Source of the DNA: Otis tarda
Taxonomy: Eukaryota > Chordata > Aves > Otidiformes > Otididae
Length of the DNA: 64,000 nt
Direction of reading: 5' to 3'
Assembly (NCBI GenBank): GCA_026413225.1
Contig: CM048552.1
Location: forward strand, 161,646,053 to 161,710,052
In this document: in pieces, positions 36,479 through 46,903 of the stretch
How the letters are laid out: each line of letters starts with the position of its first letter
Position numbering within the stretch: position 1 is the stretch's first letter
The notes under the pieces: generated by a model
Seen by the model: only the letters and a program-made list of their open reading frames with translations
Told to the model about the DNA's origin: nothing
Databases searched by the model: none
Position numbers and translations under genes: made by a program

Positions 36479-36912
36479 GGTCCTTTCTTTCCTTCTCTCT
36501 TCCTTCCTTCCTTCCTCCTTCCCTCATGCCTTCTTTCCTTTCTTTCCCTCTTTCTTTTTTTCTTTTTCTTTTTTTTTTTGCTTTTCTTCTTCTTCTCTTC
36601 TCTTCTCTTCTCTTCTCTTCTCTTCTCTTCTCTTCTCTTCTCTTCTCTTCTCTTCTCTTCTCTTCTCTTCTCTTCTCTTCTCTTCTCTTCTCTTCTCTTC
36701 TCTTCTCTTCTCTTCTCTTCTCTTCTCTTCTCTTCTTTTTCATTTCTTTTTTTCTCTCTTTTTCCTTCCTCTTTTCCTCCCTTCACTCCTCCCTTTTCTT
36801 CATCCTTCCCTTTCCCTCTTTCCTTCTCTGTCCCATCCTTCCTCTCTTCCTCCTTCTCCCTCCCTCTCTCCTCTCCTTTCCACCCCCTACACCTCCTGGC
36901 CCCATCCCCACC
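36479..36912. repeat. 430-bp homopyrimidine tract
   Basis: The plus strand is nearly pure C and T over more than 400 bases, with only scattered purines. The flanks are CCTTC/CTTTC mixtures and the core is a perfect pentamer array. Long open frames on both strands (Phe/Ser/Leu on plus, Arg/Glu/Lys on minus) are by-products of the repeat and not genes. Confidence 0.97.
36591..36735. repeat. (TCTTC)29 perfect pentanucleotide microsatellite
   Basis: Twenty-nine exact tandem TCTTC units span 145 bp with no interruption, inside the larger homopyrimidine tract. Such length without substitutions suggests a recently expanded and probably polymorphic array. Confidence 0.97.
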
Positions 36913-37179
36913 TCTCTTTAATTTGTCAAAAGCTGTTAATACATGTTACAAAGAAAATTTCCCTGGAGAAATGGTAACTTTTATGGTAAGAATGAAAATA
37001 CATTGTCGATGTATTTTTTGGCGGAGATATTTCTCTAGATTTAGACTTTAACCAAGCTGTTTTGTTAAAAAAAAAAAAAAAAAATCTGTGCCTGACTAAG
37101 TATCATTAAATTAACATCATATTTGTTATCCAAGCTGATCTTGACTGTTTCCAGAGAAAACTTTTTTTGGAGATGAAAC

Positions 37180-37184
37180 ACAAG
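37180..37184. repeat. Target-site duplication ACAAG (left)
   Basis: Repeated exactly at 38052-38056 after the LTR end. Confidence 0.92.
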
Positions 37185-38051
37185 TGTCAGAGACTGAAAA
37201 GATTAATTAATGTCTCAACATCGCTAGACGATGGAAAGAACCGAGCAAAACACCAACGAACTGCAGATGTCTCATTTTACCAAAAAAGTCTCTATTTTTT
37301 GCTAAAAGCTCCAATAACTGTGAGACAGGGTATCCTCTTTTTGTACACCTCTCCCGAAACAGAGCCAGACCCTGTGTATGAGCTCAGGCCCTGGACGATA
37401 CCAAGCATGCACAGCGCTGCCAAGTGACTGCACAATGGAGGCCAGCTCTGGTGGAGGCAAAATGACTTCGTAGACACTGTCTTGCTGGGCATTAGGTAAC
37501 AAGATGCTTCAGATAACCGCATGGCTTACAAAGAAGAAGTGGGCCTTGCATTTGCAGAGAGCTAACAACCACCACCATGGAGACAGATCAACAGGATGCA
37601 GCAACCACAAGCTAAATTAGAGGTGGAAAGAGCCTGTCCTCCTAAGATGGAAGGACCGGTGAAGGCCCCCAAAACATCAGGAAGGAGGGACTGATACAAA
37701 GGACTACAAAAAGCGTTGCCGCACGAATCCGTGTGTGGACCTCTACCCCACCCACTCAGACAGACCTTCGGGACACCGATTCTCCGTGGTGGCATTTTCA
37801 CCCTTTTGATATGCCCACCGCACCCACTCTGTAAAATGGACTTTCAGGATGCTAACTCTCTGTGGTGGTATCTCCTCCCCTCTCTTTCTCTTTTTCTCTC
37901 TCTCCTCTCTTTCTCTTTCTCTTTCCCTCCCGTTACCCTTTGTGTGTGAATGAAATAAAGAACCAACATATGCTTTTGACACTGTTGTGTCTTAATTCTG
38001 TAACCGAGAAATTCGTATCTCTCATGACCGGACCTTTATTGGTTCATGACA
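37185..38051 (+). mobile_element. Solo LTR, ERV family 2, copy D
   Basis: The element opens TGTCAGAGACTG and ends GGTTCATGACA, so its termini TGTCA and TGACA are inverted repeats. Exact ACAAG duplications flank it. The 3' part has a pyrimidine-rich tract (about 37872-37930), an AATAAA signal at 37954-37959, and the block TGTCTTAATTCTGTAACCGAGAA, which recurs in similar form in copy E. No retroviral coding sequence adjoins it. The family is not one I can name. Orientation is set by the polyadenylation signal. Confidence 0.9.
37954..37959 (+). terminator. LTR polyadenylation signal AATAAA
   Basis: Located about 90 bp before the 3' end of LTR D and directly after the pyrimidine tract. The same order is seen in LTR E. 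Confidence 0.7.
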
Positions 38052-38056
38052 ACAAG
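38052..38056. repeat. Target-site duplication ACAAG (right)
   Basis: Exact partner of 37180-37184. Confidence 0.92.
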
Positions 38057-41000
38057 CTAATATGAATGGCTACAGGGCTCCCTTTGCTCACTTCTCCTCT
38101 GTCATAGTTAAACAAGAATTATTCAATGTAGTCAAAACTTCCTGCCATTAACTTTGTATTTTCTTTTTTAAGAGGGCTTCTCCATCACTAAAAAAAAAAA
38201 ATAGTTGACAAAAATATGTCCCAGAGAAATAAATATTTTATTTACCCTTTGAGTGTTATTAGAGGATATTTGTATTGCAATATTTTCAGGAAAACTGTTG
38301 TGTTTACAAGTTGTCAAGCCATTAGCTCTTCTTCCCCTCAAGAAACTAAACTAGAAATCATCTGAAGATATTATAACAATCTTGGATTTTTTATTGCTAT
38401 GTAGTCCTCTTTACCATTCATTTCTAAATCCAAGCAAACAGATTTCCTTGACTTAATATTTTAGAAAAGTTTAACTTTCATATCTTCAGTGATATATGTG
38501 AATTGCAAATATCAATAATCCTGTCATAAAAGCACTTAGAGTTATGACATATTTACATGTCTTTTTCATAGCAATTGATATTTCCCTAGAAGCAACACTG
38601 TTGGAGTTTATGAGCTAGTGAATGAAGAAAAATAGCCAGCAAATTAGTGGTAATATAGACTTACTCTTAGTTTTGCCACTGGCAAATAGTGTTTTCAGTA
38701 CCGGCAACAGGCTCATTAGCCTTTGTATAAGGCATCTGTGATACTGAGTCATATCCGAAGGCAGCATTTCTCTGTAGTCTTGCCTTCAAGTAGAGCTTTA
38801 CCAGGAAAAGCCTTTTCTTATTGCTGTTTTGTTGTTGTTGCTGTTGGTTGCAACGGATTTGGTGCTTTTTGTTTTTTTTTTTTTTGTAAACAAAATAGGA
38901 GATGCTCAGATCTTCAGATTGCTAGCCAGTCTTACTTGTCAGTTTTAAATAAAATCTGAAACGAGTAAAGAACTCATCAATCCTTTGGAAATGGACTGCT
39001 AATGTAATATTTAATCCATTAGACATTATGGCTTTGTTAATAAATTTCATTAGCAAAGTTCTAAAATGCACCAACCTTTCCCTTTAGGTCCAGACTATCT
39101 CCATTAATATCCTTTGGAAATTACTTTGTTGTTTTTGAAGTTTACAGCTAGTAGCAGAAAGCTGAATTTGTGTGTGCTCCTGCCAAACTGAGTTTGTGGC
39201 GATGTTAATTGTTAGATGGAAGGCCGGGTTATGATTCTTTCTGCTCTCTAAGAAATTTTTTTTCTTTGACTGGCCTAATTATGGGCCTATGAATACAACT
39301 AATCCAAAGTCCTATTGCCAGTAAAGTCCTGCCACGGGGCTGATATAGTTGCAGTTGGTTAGAATAAAAACATTAGAAAAATAACTGTACTGATCGATAC
39401 GGTTAAGCCTATGCTTCTTATTTAGTCTCTAGACCTTGGAAAGACATCACAATTTTTCATCTATATTTAACATCAACTTAATTTCCTTATATAATAATAA
39501 TCAACCTTTAATAAAGATTTTAATAATCATAACTGTATTAGGATTCCTTTAGTTGAAGGAAAGAGTTGATTAAAGCAATGTTACTTCTCTCCTGCCGGAC
39601 ACTTGTGGTGGGGATGAGTCTTGTTATTTGCTATCTAAAACCTCAAGTACCTTATGTAATTCAGTCATCTAAGCTCTTTTTTTTTTTTTTACAGAGTTGA
39701 GGAAGACATGCATCTCCAGAGGGCACTTCCCTTTTCCTGTCATAGAAGCTTGTATTAAAATTAGATGTACTGCAAATGTCTCACAGATGACTAAGAGAGT
39801 GTCTGGACAGGCTTGGAACAAACACTTTTCTGTTAGAAGATGGGGCTTAGGTGACATGACTTCTGTCTCTTCCGTTCATAAGCTGAATGTATTTTTACAA
39901 TCCCAGCACGGCCTTTGACTAGATATTCATTCAAAGATGTCAAAATACAAAGTTTCTTGTACTAGTTTTCCATGAACTGGTATGTTTCCCCTGAGCATAC
40001 ATGTACCCTAAAAAAAACCATAGAAGTACAAACCACATTTTTTGATATTTGGTGGAAAAGAACTATGACTTCTCCTTTCAGAATTGATTTCTCAAAGTTT
40101 TTGTTCAATAGCTCTAAGTTTTTATCCAGGGAATGGTACTCATCTTCCAAGATACTAATAGATTTCAATATACTACTTAGGTTTTTTTTTTGATGAAAAC
40201 CTCATAGAATTTAGTCAGGTTTTTTTTTTCTTGCAGATGTTTTTTGACAAAATAGTTGACAAAGGCTTGAATCTCTAAACTAGAAGTTCCCCATAAAGGA
40301 TAGTTTATACACACTGCTGATAGAACAGACAGAAGGTTCAAACTGAACTGGGCTGCACCTTGTACATTAGAGGAAGTCTAGACTTCATAATATCTAGAAA
40401 GATTTGGAGTAGTACTATCTAGTGCACATAGGCCTGGAAACTAGAAACTTTTTTCATTGATCCTGTTACTGTACATTATTTATAAAGTTATTTTCAAAGG
40501 AAGTAGTGGATAAAGGGTTTTAAAAAATATTTTTCTTTTTAAAAACCCCTTTAATTGTAGGTGGGATTAGGGGAATAATCTGATATTCTAAAGCAAGCAC
40601 TCATTCACACTGTCCTAACATAAATGTAAATCAGTATGCAAAGGTAGAGAAAATCCTTAGCATACTTTCAAAATTTTAATATAGCATGAAACATAAAACA
40701 GACCAAGAGTTATGGTACAAATCTTGAGTACTGACTACATGGACTCAGTGTTAGGGATTAAATATGGTCTCCAACTCAGAGGCACAAATAACACATTTTC
40801 AATCTTTCCATGGGAGGAAACACCAGGTATTACTTACCTACCTCTAAAGACTTAATTAGTCAAGTAAAATCTCAGATCCCACATGGAACATTTCAGTAAC
40901 TTCATACTTTCTGAAATAAATAGGAGCTTATACAAGGCTTTGCAAGTTATTGGTACAACCATTTTCAATCTGTGGAAAAAAAATCTGCTACAACATTCTG

Positions 41001-43212
41001 TGTGACCTTCTGGATGCTTGACTGGAGTAATTTTCTAGGTAAGTCTTTTCATCATCTAAACCTGGACCATCTACCTGCACAGCATCTGAGAGTGGACCTC
41101 TGATAGTTTTTTCCCTTAGACGGGTATAAGATGGAGTCTTTTAGGAAGTTTTATCTACTAATTGTTCTCTGGACAAGAAACTGGTCATTGTTTACACTGC
41201 ACTGTGTATTTTCTATTTCAAGTTGTTTGATTCTTACTATGAAAGAAAGAATATAAGATCTCACAATGTACTTACTGTGTTGTAAAGGGTAGGGCAACAT
41301 ATAGATGGGATATTTGAATTTGGCAAATTCATTTTCATTCAAAACCTCACTGTTTTCAAGGTTTTTGAATAAATGAGATATAGCCTGAAGGGTGGAGAAA
41401 TAAAGTGCAGAGCTAGGTCTGCAAGCAAGGGTTTTGTTTTTAACCTCACTATTTGAGAGATTCTTCATGTACATACATCATATAGCAAAGATATAATTGG
41501 ATGGAAAGCCAATGCCAGGCTTTGATGTAAAGCTATTTCAATTCAATGCACCATAGATCACAAATCCTCAAGAAAAGTTTATTTAAACTAGCTAGCAATG
41601 TTTGAGAAATTATAATTACTAACCTTCATGAAATGCAGACTTAATTTTGCCTTAACATTTGATAGCTTTATGGGTCTTTCCTACAAGTCATTTTTGTGTT
41701 TCTGAAATGTGTCAGAGTTACAGTGCAAGAATCTAACAACTTTTATCTAGACACTGAACAAACAATATCTGCAGCAGCACTGCAAGCTTCTTGACATGGC
41801 CCTGTCAAAGCATCATCTTCAGCTCCATTTTGGAAGAATCAGTGATAGAGGCTGGTGCAGTTCAGCTTCTGCTTGTTCAAACCTCAACCTCTTTGCGGAA
41901 ACTGACAATCAAATGTACTAGTTGCAACACGCCTAAAATTGTAGTCCCCTTCAATATAGCTCAACAAAAAACTAGCAAATAATGCAAATAATGTTGCTAC
42001 TAATTTGCCTAAAATTGTACAACAATCTAAAACTGAAACATCTCATAAGCACCTTATCTGTTCCTTGACTTATCCAGCTCCTGTGATAACTGGGCTAAAT
42101 TCCCTGGAAATGTCTGGCATAGGATAGAATTAAATTTGTCCTTTTGGATGGTAGGGTCTCTGATAAAATATGTCTTATCACCCTAATAAATGAAAGTAGA
42201 AGAAAAGTGGAAAAGGTGACTGTGATGAAGAAGATAGTGTATGTAAACAGAAATACCAAACATTACTACTTACAAAGATTCGTCTGATCGATATATATAG
42301 AGGGATATATCTATATATATGCTAGCCACTTAGCAGTGGATGAATAAATGTTATTTTCCTTCTGGGACTGAAGTGTCTGTATTCATTGGAATTCCTCAGC
42401 CTTACTGGATCTACCCTTGAGGGTTTGATACCTATTTAATGATGTTTTTTTAGCACTTATGAGTAATAAAATATCTTGTGATAGTCATTGTAAGGGGATC
42501 AGAAATTGCAAAATGCATGCTGCATCATGGAGTGGAAAAGTAGTTGTGAATATAGGACTGAGAGAGACCTCTTGATTAATGAAATGCAGTTACCCACTAC
42601 CTCAGGCACTACAAATCACATAATTACTTCCCTAAACGTATCCAGGTCTATCCGAAAAGCAAGAAGTTCAGGTTTTAGGTTTCATTGTTTTTCCCAATTG
42701 CCTCATCAGGAAATATGATGAAGAAATTCACAGTCTTATGAATTTAGGGGATTCTTCTAATTACTGGTCTGAAGTCTGTTAAAATTACTAAATGATGCCA
42801 AATGAAAAGGGCATGTCTGGAAGTAAAGACTGAATTTGCATACCAACAATAATTTCCTGTACATGATGTCTGGATTGACTTTCCCTCATATCAATAATGT
42901 TTTAAGCACAAGTTTTTGAAGAAGTTTCTACAGACCTCAATAACATTGGGATTCCCCTTCAGTAGGCCATGAACAAATCTGAAAAAAACCCAGATCTGCT
43001 CTGAAAATCAACAAAGTAGAAATAAAATGCTAAAATTGACCAATATACAAAATACTAACTAAAATTAACATGCAAAAAGCGCAATTTGGTGTAATGTGAG
43101 AGAGAAAACAAAATTATTATGTAGTGGGGATGAACTGTATCCATACTAGTCAGTGGTTTTACATTTGTGTTTTTATCTGTATTGACAGAGAACTAAATAG
43201 AGTTTATAGTTA
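38057..43212. other. AT-rich non-coding sequence with possible conserved-element-like patches
   Basis: About 5 kb with no recognised gene or mobile element. A cluster of seven TAAT/ATTA cores lies at 38998-39054, an imperfect hairpin at about 40513-40552 and an AT palindrome at 42291-42320. A poly-T followed by ACAG at 39675-39694 resembles a splice acceptor, but the frame after it has no recognisable protein. Confidence 0.5.
42291..42320. repeat. AT-rich inverted repeat, 11-bp arms
   Basis: The arms ATATATATAGA and TCTATATATAT are exact reverse complements around an 8-base loop. Its low complexity means it could have arisen from a TA microsatellite. Confidence 0.85.
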
Positions 43213-43217
43213 TTCAG
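43213..43217. repeat. Target-site duplication TTCAG (left)
   Basis: Repeated exactly at 44103-44107 after the LTR end. Confidence 0.92.
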
Positions 43218-44102
43218 TGTGTTGGTTTTAGTGAGGCTGTGGTGGCAGCTTCTGCAAGAAGCTGCTAGAAGTTTCCCCTTTGTCCAGTGGACTTGGCCAG
43301 GCCTAGGGTGGACCCACTGCTGGCCAGGGCCGAGCCAATTGGTGGCAGAATGTTCTCTGATAATGCCTCTGTGACAACCTCTTTAAGAAGGGGGAAAAAA
43401 TTTTTAAAAAGGAAGAAGATGTGATGAAGCTGAAGTGGGGGCAGAGAGAGGGGGAGGCGCGAGCCTCGTGGGCCCCGTAGGCCTCACCCTCTGGCCTCCC
43501 GTAGGGCAGCCGTCTGACCCCGACTCGGCCCAGCCCGGCTGCAAGAAGTGGAGAGGAGATGAGATGTGAAGAGATCCTGAGAGACATGTGCCTGAGCCAA
43601 TTGTGAACAATTTCTGGTGAGCGGAATGGCTGCAGATGCCAAGGTCAGTGAAGAAGGACGGGGAGGAGTAATGCTGCTCCTGGACAGAATTCCCCTGCAG
43701 CCTGTGGTGCAGCCCATGGTGAGGCAGGCTGTCCCTCTGCAGCCCATGGAGGCCCACAGAGTAGCAGAGATCCACCTGCAGCCCGTGGAGGACCCCACGC
43801 TGGGGCAGGCGGATGCCTGAAGGAGGAGTGCCCATGCTGGGGCAGCCTGAGGGATTGCACCCTGTGGAAAAATGACCCATGCTGGAGCAGTTCATGAAGG
43901 ACTGCAGCCCATGGGAGGGACCCCACACTGAAGCAGGGGATGAATGTGAGGAGTTCTTCCCCCGAGGAGGAAAGAGCGGTGTAAAGTCATGTCTCAAATC
44001 TCGAGCATTTTTGTTGTATTATCTCTCCTTCCTCCCTTAGCGGGTGAGGGCAGTGAGTGAGAGATTGCATAGCTTGGTCTTGAGTGGGGCTAAACTATGA
44101 CG
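43218..44102 (+). mobile_element. Solo LTR, ERV family 1, copy C, internally deleted
   Basis: The element opens TGTGTTGGTTTTAGTGAGG and ends GGGGCTAAACTATGACG, so the terminal CA has become CG. TTCAG duplications flank it. It shares the promoter-side region (CCAATTGG, then CTCTTTAAGAAGG), the purine tract and the GC-rich middle with copies A and B. The part corresponding to about 28260-28490 of copy B, including AATAAA, is missing: GTAAAGTCATG is followed directly by TCTCAAATCTCGAGC. The deletion explains its 885-bp length against about 1150-1160 bp for the others. Confidence 0.92.
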
Positions 44103-44107
44103 TTCAG
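44103..44107. repeat. Target-site duplication TTCAG (right)
   Basis: Exact partner of 43213-43217. Confidence 0.92.
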
Positions 44108-46185
44108 GAATTTAGAAAACACTTAGAGTAACACTGTTTTGCATGTTAATTACTAGTCTGTCCCAGTCTGGTTTAAGTTCAACTGGGAAAAACAAGAACA
44201 ATGGATATTGATGACACTGGATCTTTTTCGGAGTCAAATATCAGTCTTTGAAACTAGATGTTTTACTGCATAGATAACCAGTGTTCCTTATTGAAGACTG
44301 GTACCTGGGCATCTGATAGAAATAGCTATGAAGTATGCTTATCAGAGATCAAAATGTGAAAGTGAAAGTGAATGTTTATGTTGTCTTTCTTTCCTGAGTG
44401 TTCAGTCAGTTGTATGTTGCCCTTTTTTTTTTTCTTATAATACAGAAAGATGCTCTTATTAAATCCTCTTATGACTTAAAGCAGAAGAAACCACATCTTT
44501 TTAAAAAAGAAAAAAAAAAGATAGAGCTGGTGATCCTTAGCTGATATATTAGTACATGCCTATTTACGCATAGATGTATATGTACTATATATTAAAGTAA
44601 GTCAGCACACAATTTCCTTTTTCTCATGTCTACCAAAAGTGGTACTTGGCTAGAATTTCTGCACTCAGAACTCTGATTCCCATTAGCAGAGAATTTCCAC
44701 TAGGACCAGGGAAACTATTACTGTTCTTGGCTCTTCCCTCCTGGAGATTGATGCCTTTTCAGCAGTGATATGAGTGTTTGTACTTGCTACAGCAATTTAG
44801 ACCCTGATGTGTTTCTGCAAATTGCTAGGCTGTAAGCTGTGTCAGCTTGGGAACAGACACAATACCTTCTAGGCGGACAACAACATCTTTTAGAGGCACA
44901 TAACAAAAAAGCTACTCCACCGTCAGAGCTCACAGACAGTGAGGTTTACTCACAGACGGTCTGAAATATTACTGTCTTTTCTCCGGAGTGTGTCAGTATT
45001 TTATCCAGGGAGAATTACATTTAAAATGCATAAGCCACTTAGAGAACAGGAATGAAATTTCTTGGGACTCCCATAACAGATTTCTAACTATTAGACTGAT
45101 GTAATGTTCTCCCACTTTTTTTCTTTTATTTTAGTTTTTTTTTTTGGTGTTGTTTTGGCTTTGATTTTACTGAGTGAAAATCAGTGAATTTGGCTTCAAG
45201 ACTTTGTATTAAATTAACAGAAAACTGAAGAGAAAAAATCTCAATAGACACAAGCAAATTTAATCCTTGTTAAGCCACAGAATTTGAAATTTGACATAGT
45301 CTATTTTCATCGTTATTACACTATCTAAATTTGAAACAAGCATGATCATTGCTCAAACTAGCAAGTATGTTCATAGGATTATGAAGTCTCAAATAATATA
45401 ATCAGAAATTCCAGTAATTTTCCAGAAACACAGACATAGGTGGCCTTTGTGTGATTTACAGCTTTTCCATAAATGTTTTCTACAACTTTGTTGTTGTTGA
45501 AGACTTGTCTTCACACTCAAATTTTCTCAAAAATTGAAAAGATTTTGTAGAGTTAAGCCACAATTTGCTCAATACAGTATGTTTATTTTCCATTTTTTTT
45601 CTTATCTTCATCTTAATTTTAAAATTTGATTGAAAAGAGAACAGAATAATCTGGAATTCCTTCTCTTACTCTTCATTGATAGGGTTGTTAGCATTTGTAC
45701 CTCCTGCTGTCATGCACATGGTGTTTGAAAACTTCGTTCTTAATGCAGTAAATCCCTGGGATTAGTTGTGTTTTATCTCTGTACGTGGTGTCCATCATTA
45801 CTGGAAGGAGAAAAAGATATCTAAGACAAACACATCAGAAAGCATTTGTGTGAGTACTGAACTGTGATTTGTACACCAAAAGCTGTCATATACGAGATTT
45901 CGTGAGCAAGAGATGCTAAGATGGTAATCAAAAAAATGCAAAACTAGCTGAGAAGGATACTTGCAAAACTGGAGTGTGGATGAAATTTAGTGGTGAAATA
46001 GGAAATTATTTTAGCACTCATGTTGTTTATAATAGTATTAACCCTGGCAAAAACAGATTCCAAGCAAAAAGGTCCACATTAAGCTTATAGTACTTTTTAT
46101 TAAACTCATAGGCAAGTGTGGCTAAAAACCCCACTAGGGCTTAGTCCCGAGTGAGGGTAAATTACAACAGATGGTATTGCCATGG
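44108..46185. other. AT-rich non-coding sequence
   Basis: No gene or transposon end is recognised. Poly-T runs occur near 44420-44435 and 45110-45150. Confidence 0.55.
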
Positions 46186-46190
46186 CTAGT
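46186..46190. repeat. Target-site duplication CTAGT (left)
   Basis: Repeated exactly at 46899-46903 after the LTR end. Confidence 0.93.
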
Positions 46191-46377
46191 TGTGAGAGAC
46201 TGTGTCGAATATTTTTCTCAACATTGTCGAAACATCAAACCACCACCCCAACAATGGCTTCCTGTTATCTTGCAAGGCAACTCCTGTTGTCTTGTGAACC
46301 TGAATGCAGAGCTGGTTCCGAGAAATCTAGCCCTACCCGCGCCACCTCCCCCCACCCACCCACATGCACCCAGAGAT

Positions 46378-46433
46378 GCATATCACCCAGTAATGGGCAT
46401 ACCTACCCGCCGGTAATGGGCATGCATATCACC
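46378..46433 (+). repeat. Two-copy direct repeats within LTR E
   Basis: GCATATCACC occurs at 46378-46387 and 46424-46433, and TAATGGGCAT at 46391-46400 and 46414-46423. The copies overlap into a partly shuffled duplication. It is not evident in LTR D, so it may be specific to this copy or subfamily. Confidence 0.75.
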
Positions 46434-46720
46434 ACCAGGTGAGGGGTGCGGCTAGGAAAACCAGCTCTTGACATACAATGAAAACAACCAACATAAAAGG
46501 GGAACTTTTTTCACCGGACTTCTACTTCATTCATTCAGTGGGATACACATTTGCGGGAAAACACGTCCACGGAATGGACATTGAGATGACCAACACCGGA
46601 CGGATTGTTCCCCCATCGAGTGAACTGGACAGCTCCGTGGTGGTACCTATTACAACCGAAACTCTTTTCCCTCTTTCCTTTCTCTCCTTTCTCTTCCATT
46701 TACAAACTTCTTGTTGGGCT

Positions 46721-46726
46721 AATAAA
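46721..46726 (+). terminator. LTR polyadenylation signal AATAAA
   Basis: AATAAA follows the pyrimidine tract of LTR E and precedes the GAGTCTTAATTCTG block shared with LTR D. Confidence 0.7.
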
Positions 46727-46898
46727 GTTACCTGGCACTTGACTTTGTTTTGAGTCTTAATTCTGCTCCCGAGAATACAAACAAAACCACGCTCCAGTGT
46801 ATGAGAGGTTGGTCCAGCAGCCCCTAGCCCCGCAGACTTGTCTGAGGTCGGCTAGAACGCAAGGGGGCCTTTCTCTTATCCGAAATTGGAATGTGACA

Positions 46899-46903
46899 CT
46901 AGT
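46899..46903. repeat. Target-site duplication CTAGT (right)
   Basis: Exact partner of 46186-46190. Confidence 0.93.

Larger units (their letters stand above)
46191..46898 (+). mobile_element. Solo LTR, ERV family 2, copy E
   Basis: The element opens TGTGAGAGACTG and ends GGAATGTGACA with exact CTAGT duplications. It shares with copy D the opening block, the TCTCAACAT motif soon after it, a CCGTGGTGGTA-type block, a pyrimidine tract, AATAAA (46721-46726) and the following GAGTCTTAATTCTG block. It is shorter (708 against 867 bp) and has a longer, different region after AATAAA. No coding sequence adjoins it, so it is a solo LTR. Confidence 0.91.

Noticed and set aside
36428-37051. 207-codon plus-strand frame and the Arg/Glu/Lys minus-strand frames in the same place
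   Set aside because: They are translations of the TCTTC microsatellite and its pyrimidine flanks.
39675-39918. Poly-T followed by ACAG and a 74-codon open frame, as a possible exon
   Set aside because: The frame has no recognisable protein motif and no good downstream donor; long poly-T runs followed by AG are frequent in this AT-rich DNA (also near 51780 and 54440).
40513-40552. Imperfect hairpin of about 15 bp made of A/T runs and GGG/CCCC
   Set aside because: Arms need two bulges and are mostly homopolymers, so chance is a fair explanation.
37185-46898. LTRs D and E lie in the same orientation about 8 kb apart and could be the two ends of one provirus
   Set aside because: Each has its own exact and different 5-bp duplication (ACAAG, CTAGT), they differ in length and sequence, and no gag, pol or env remains between them.
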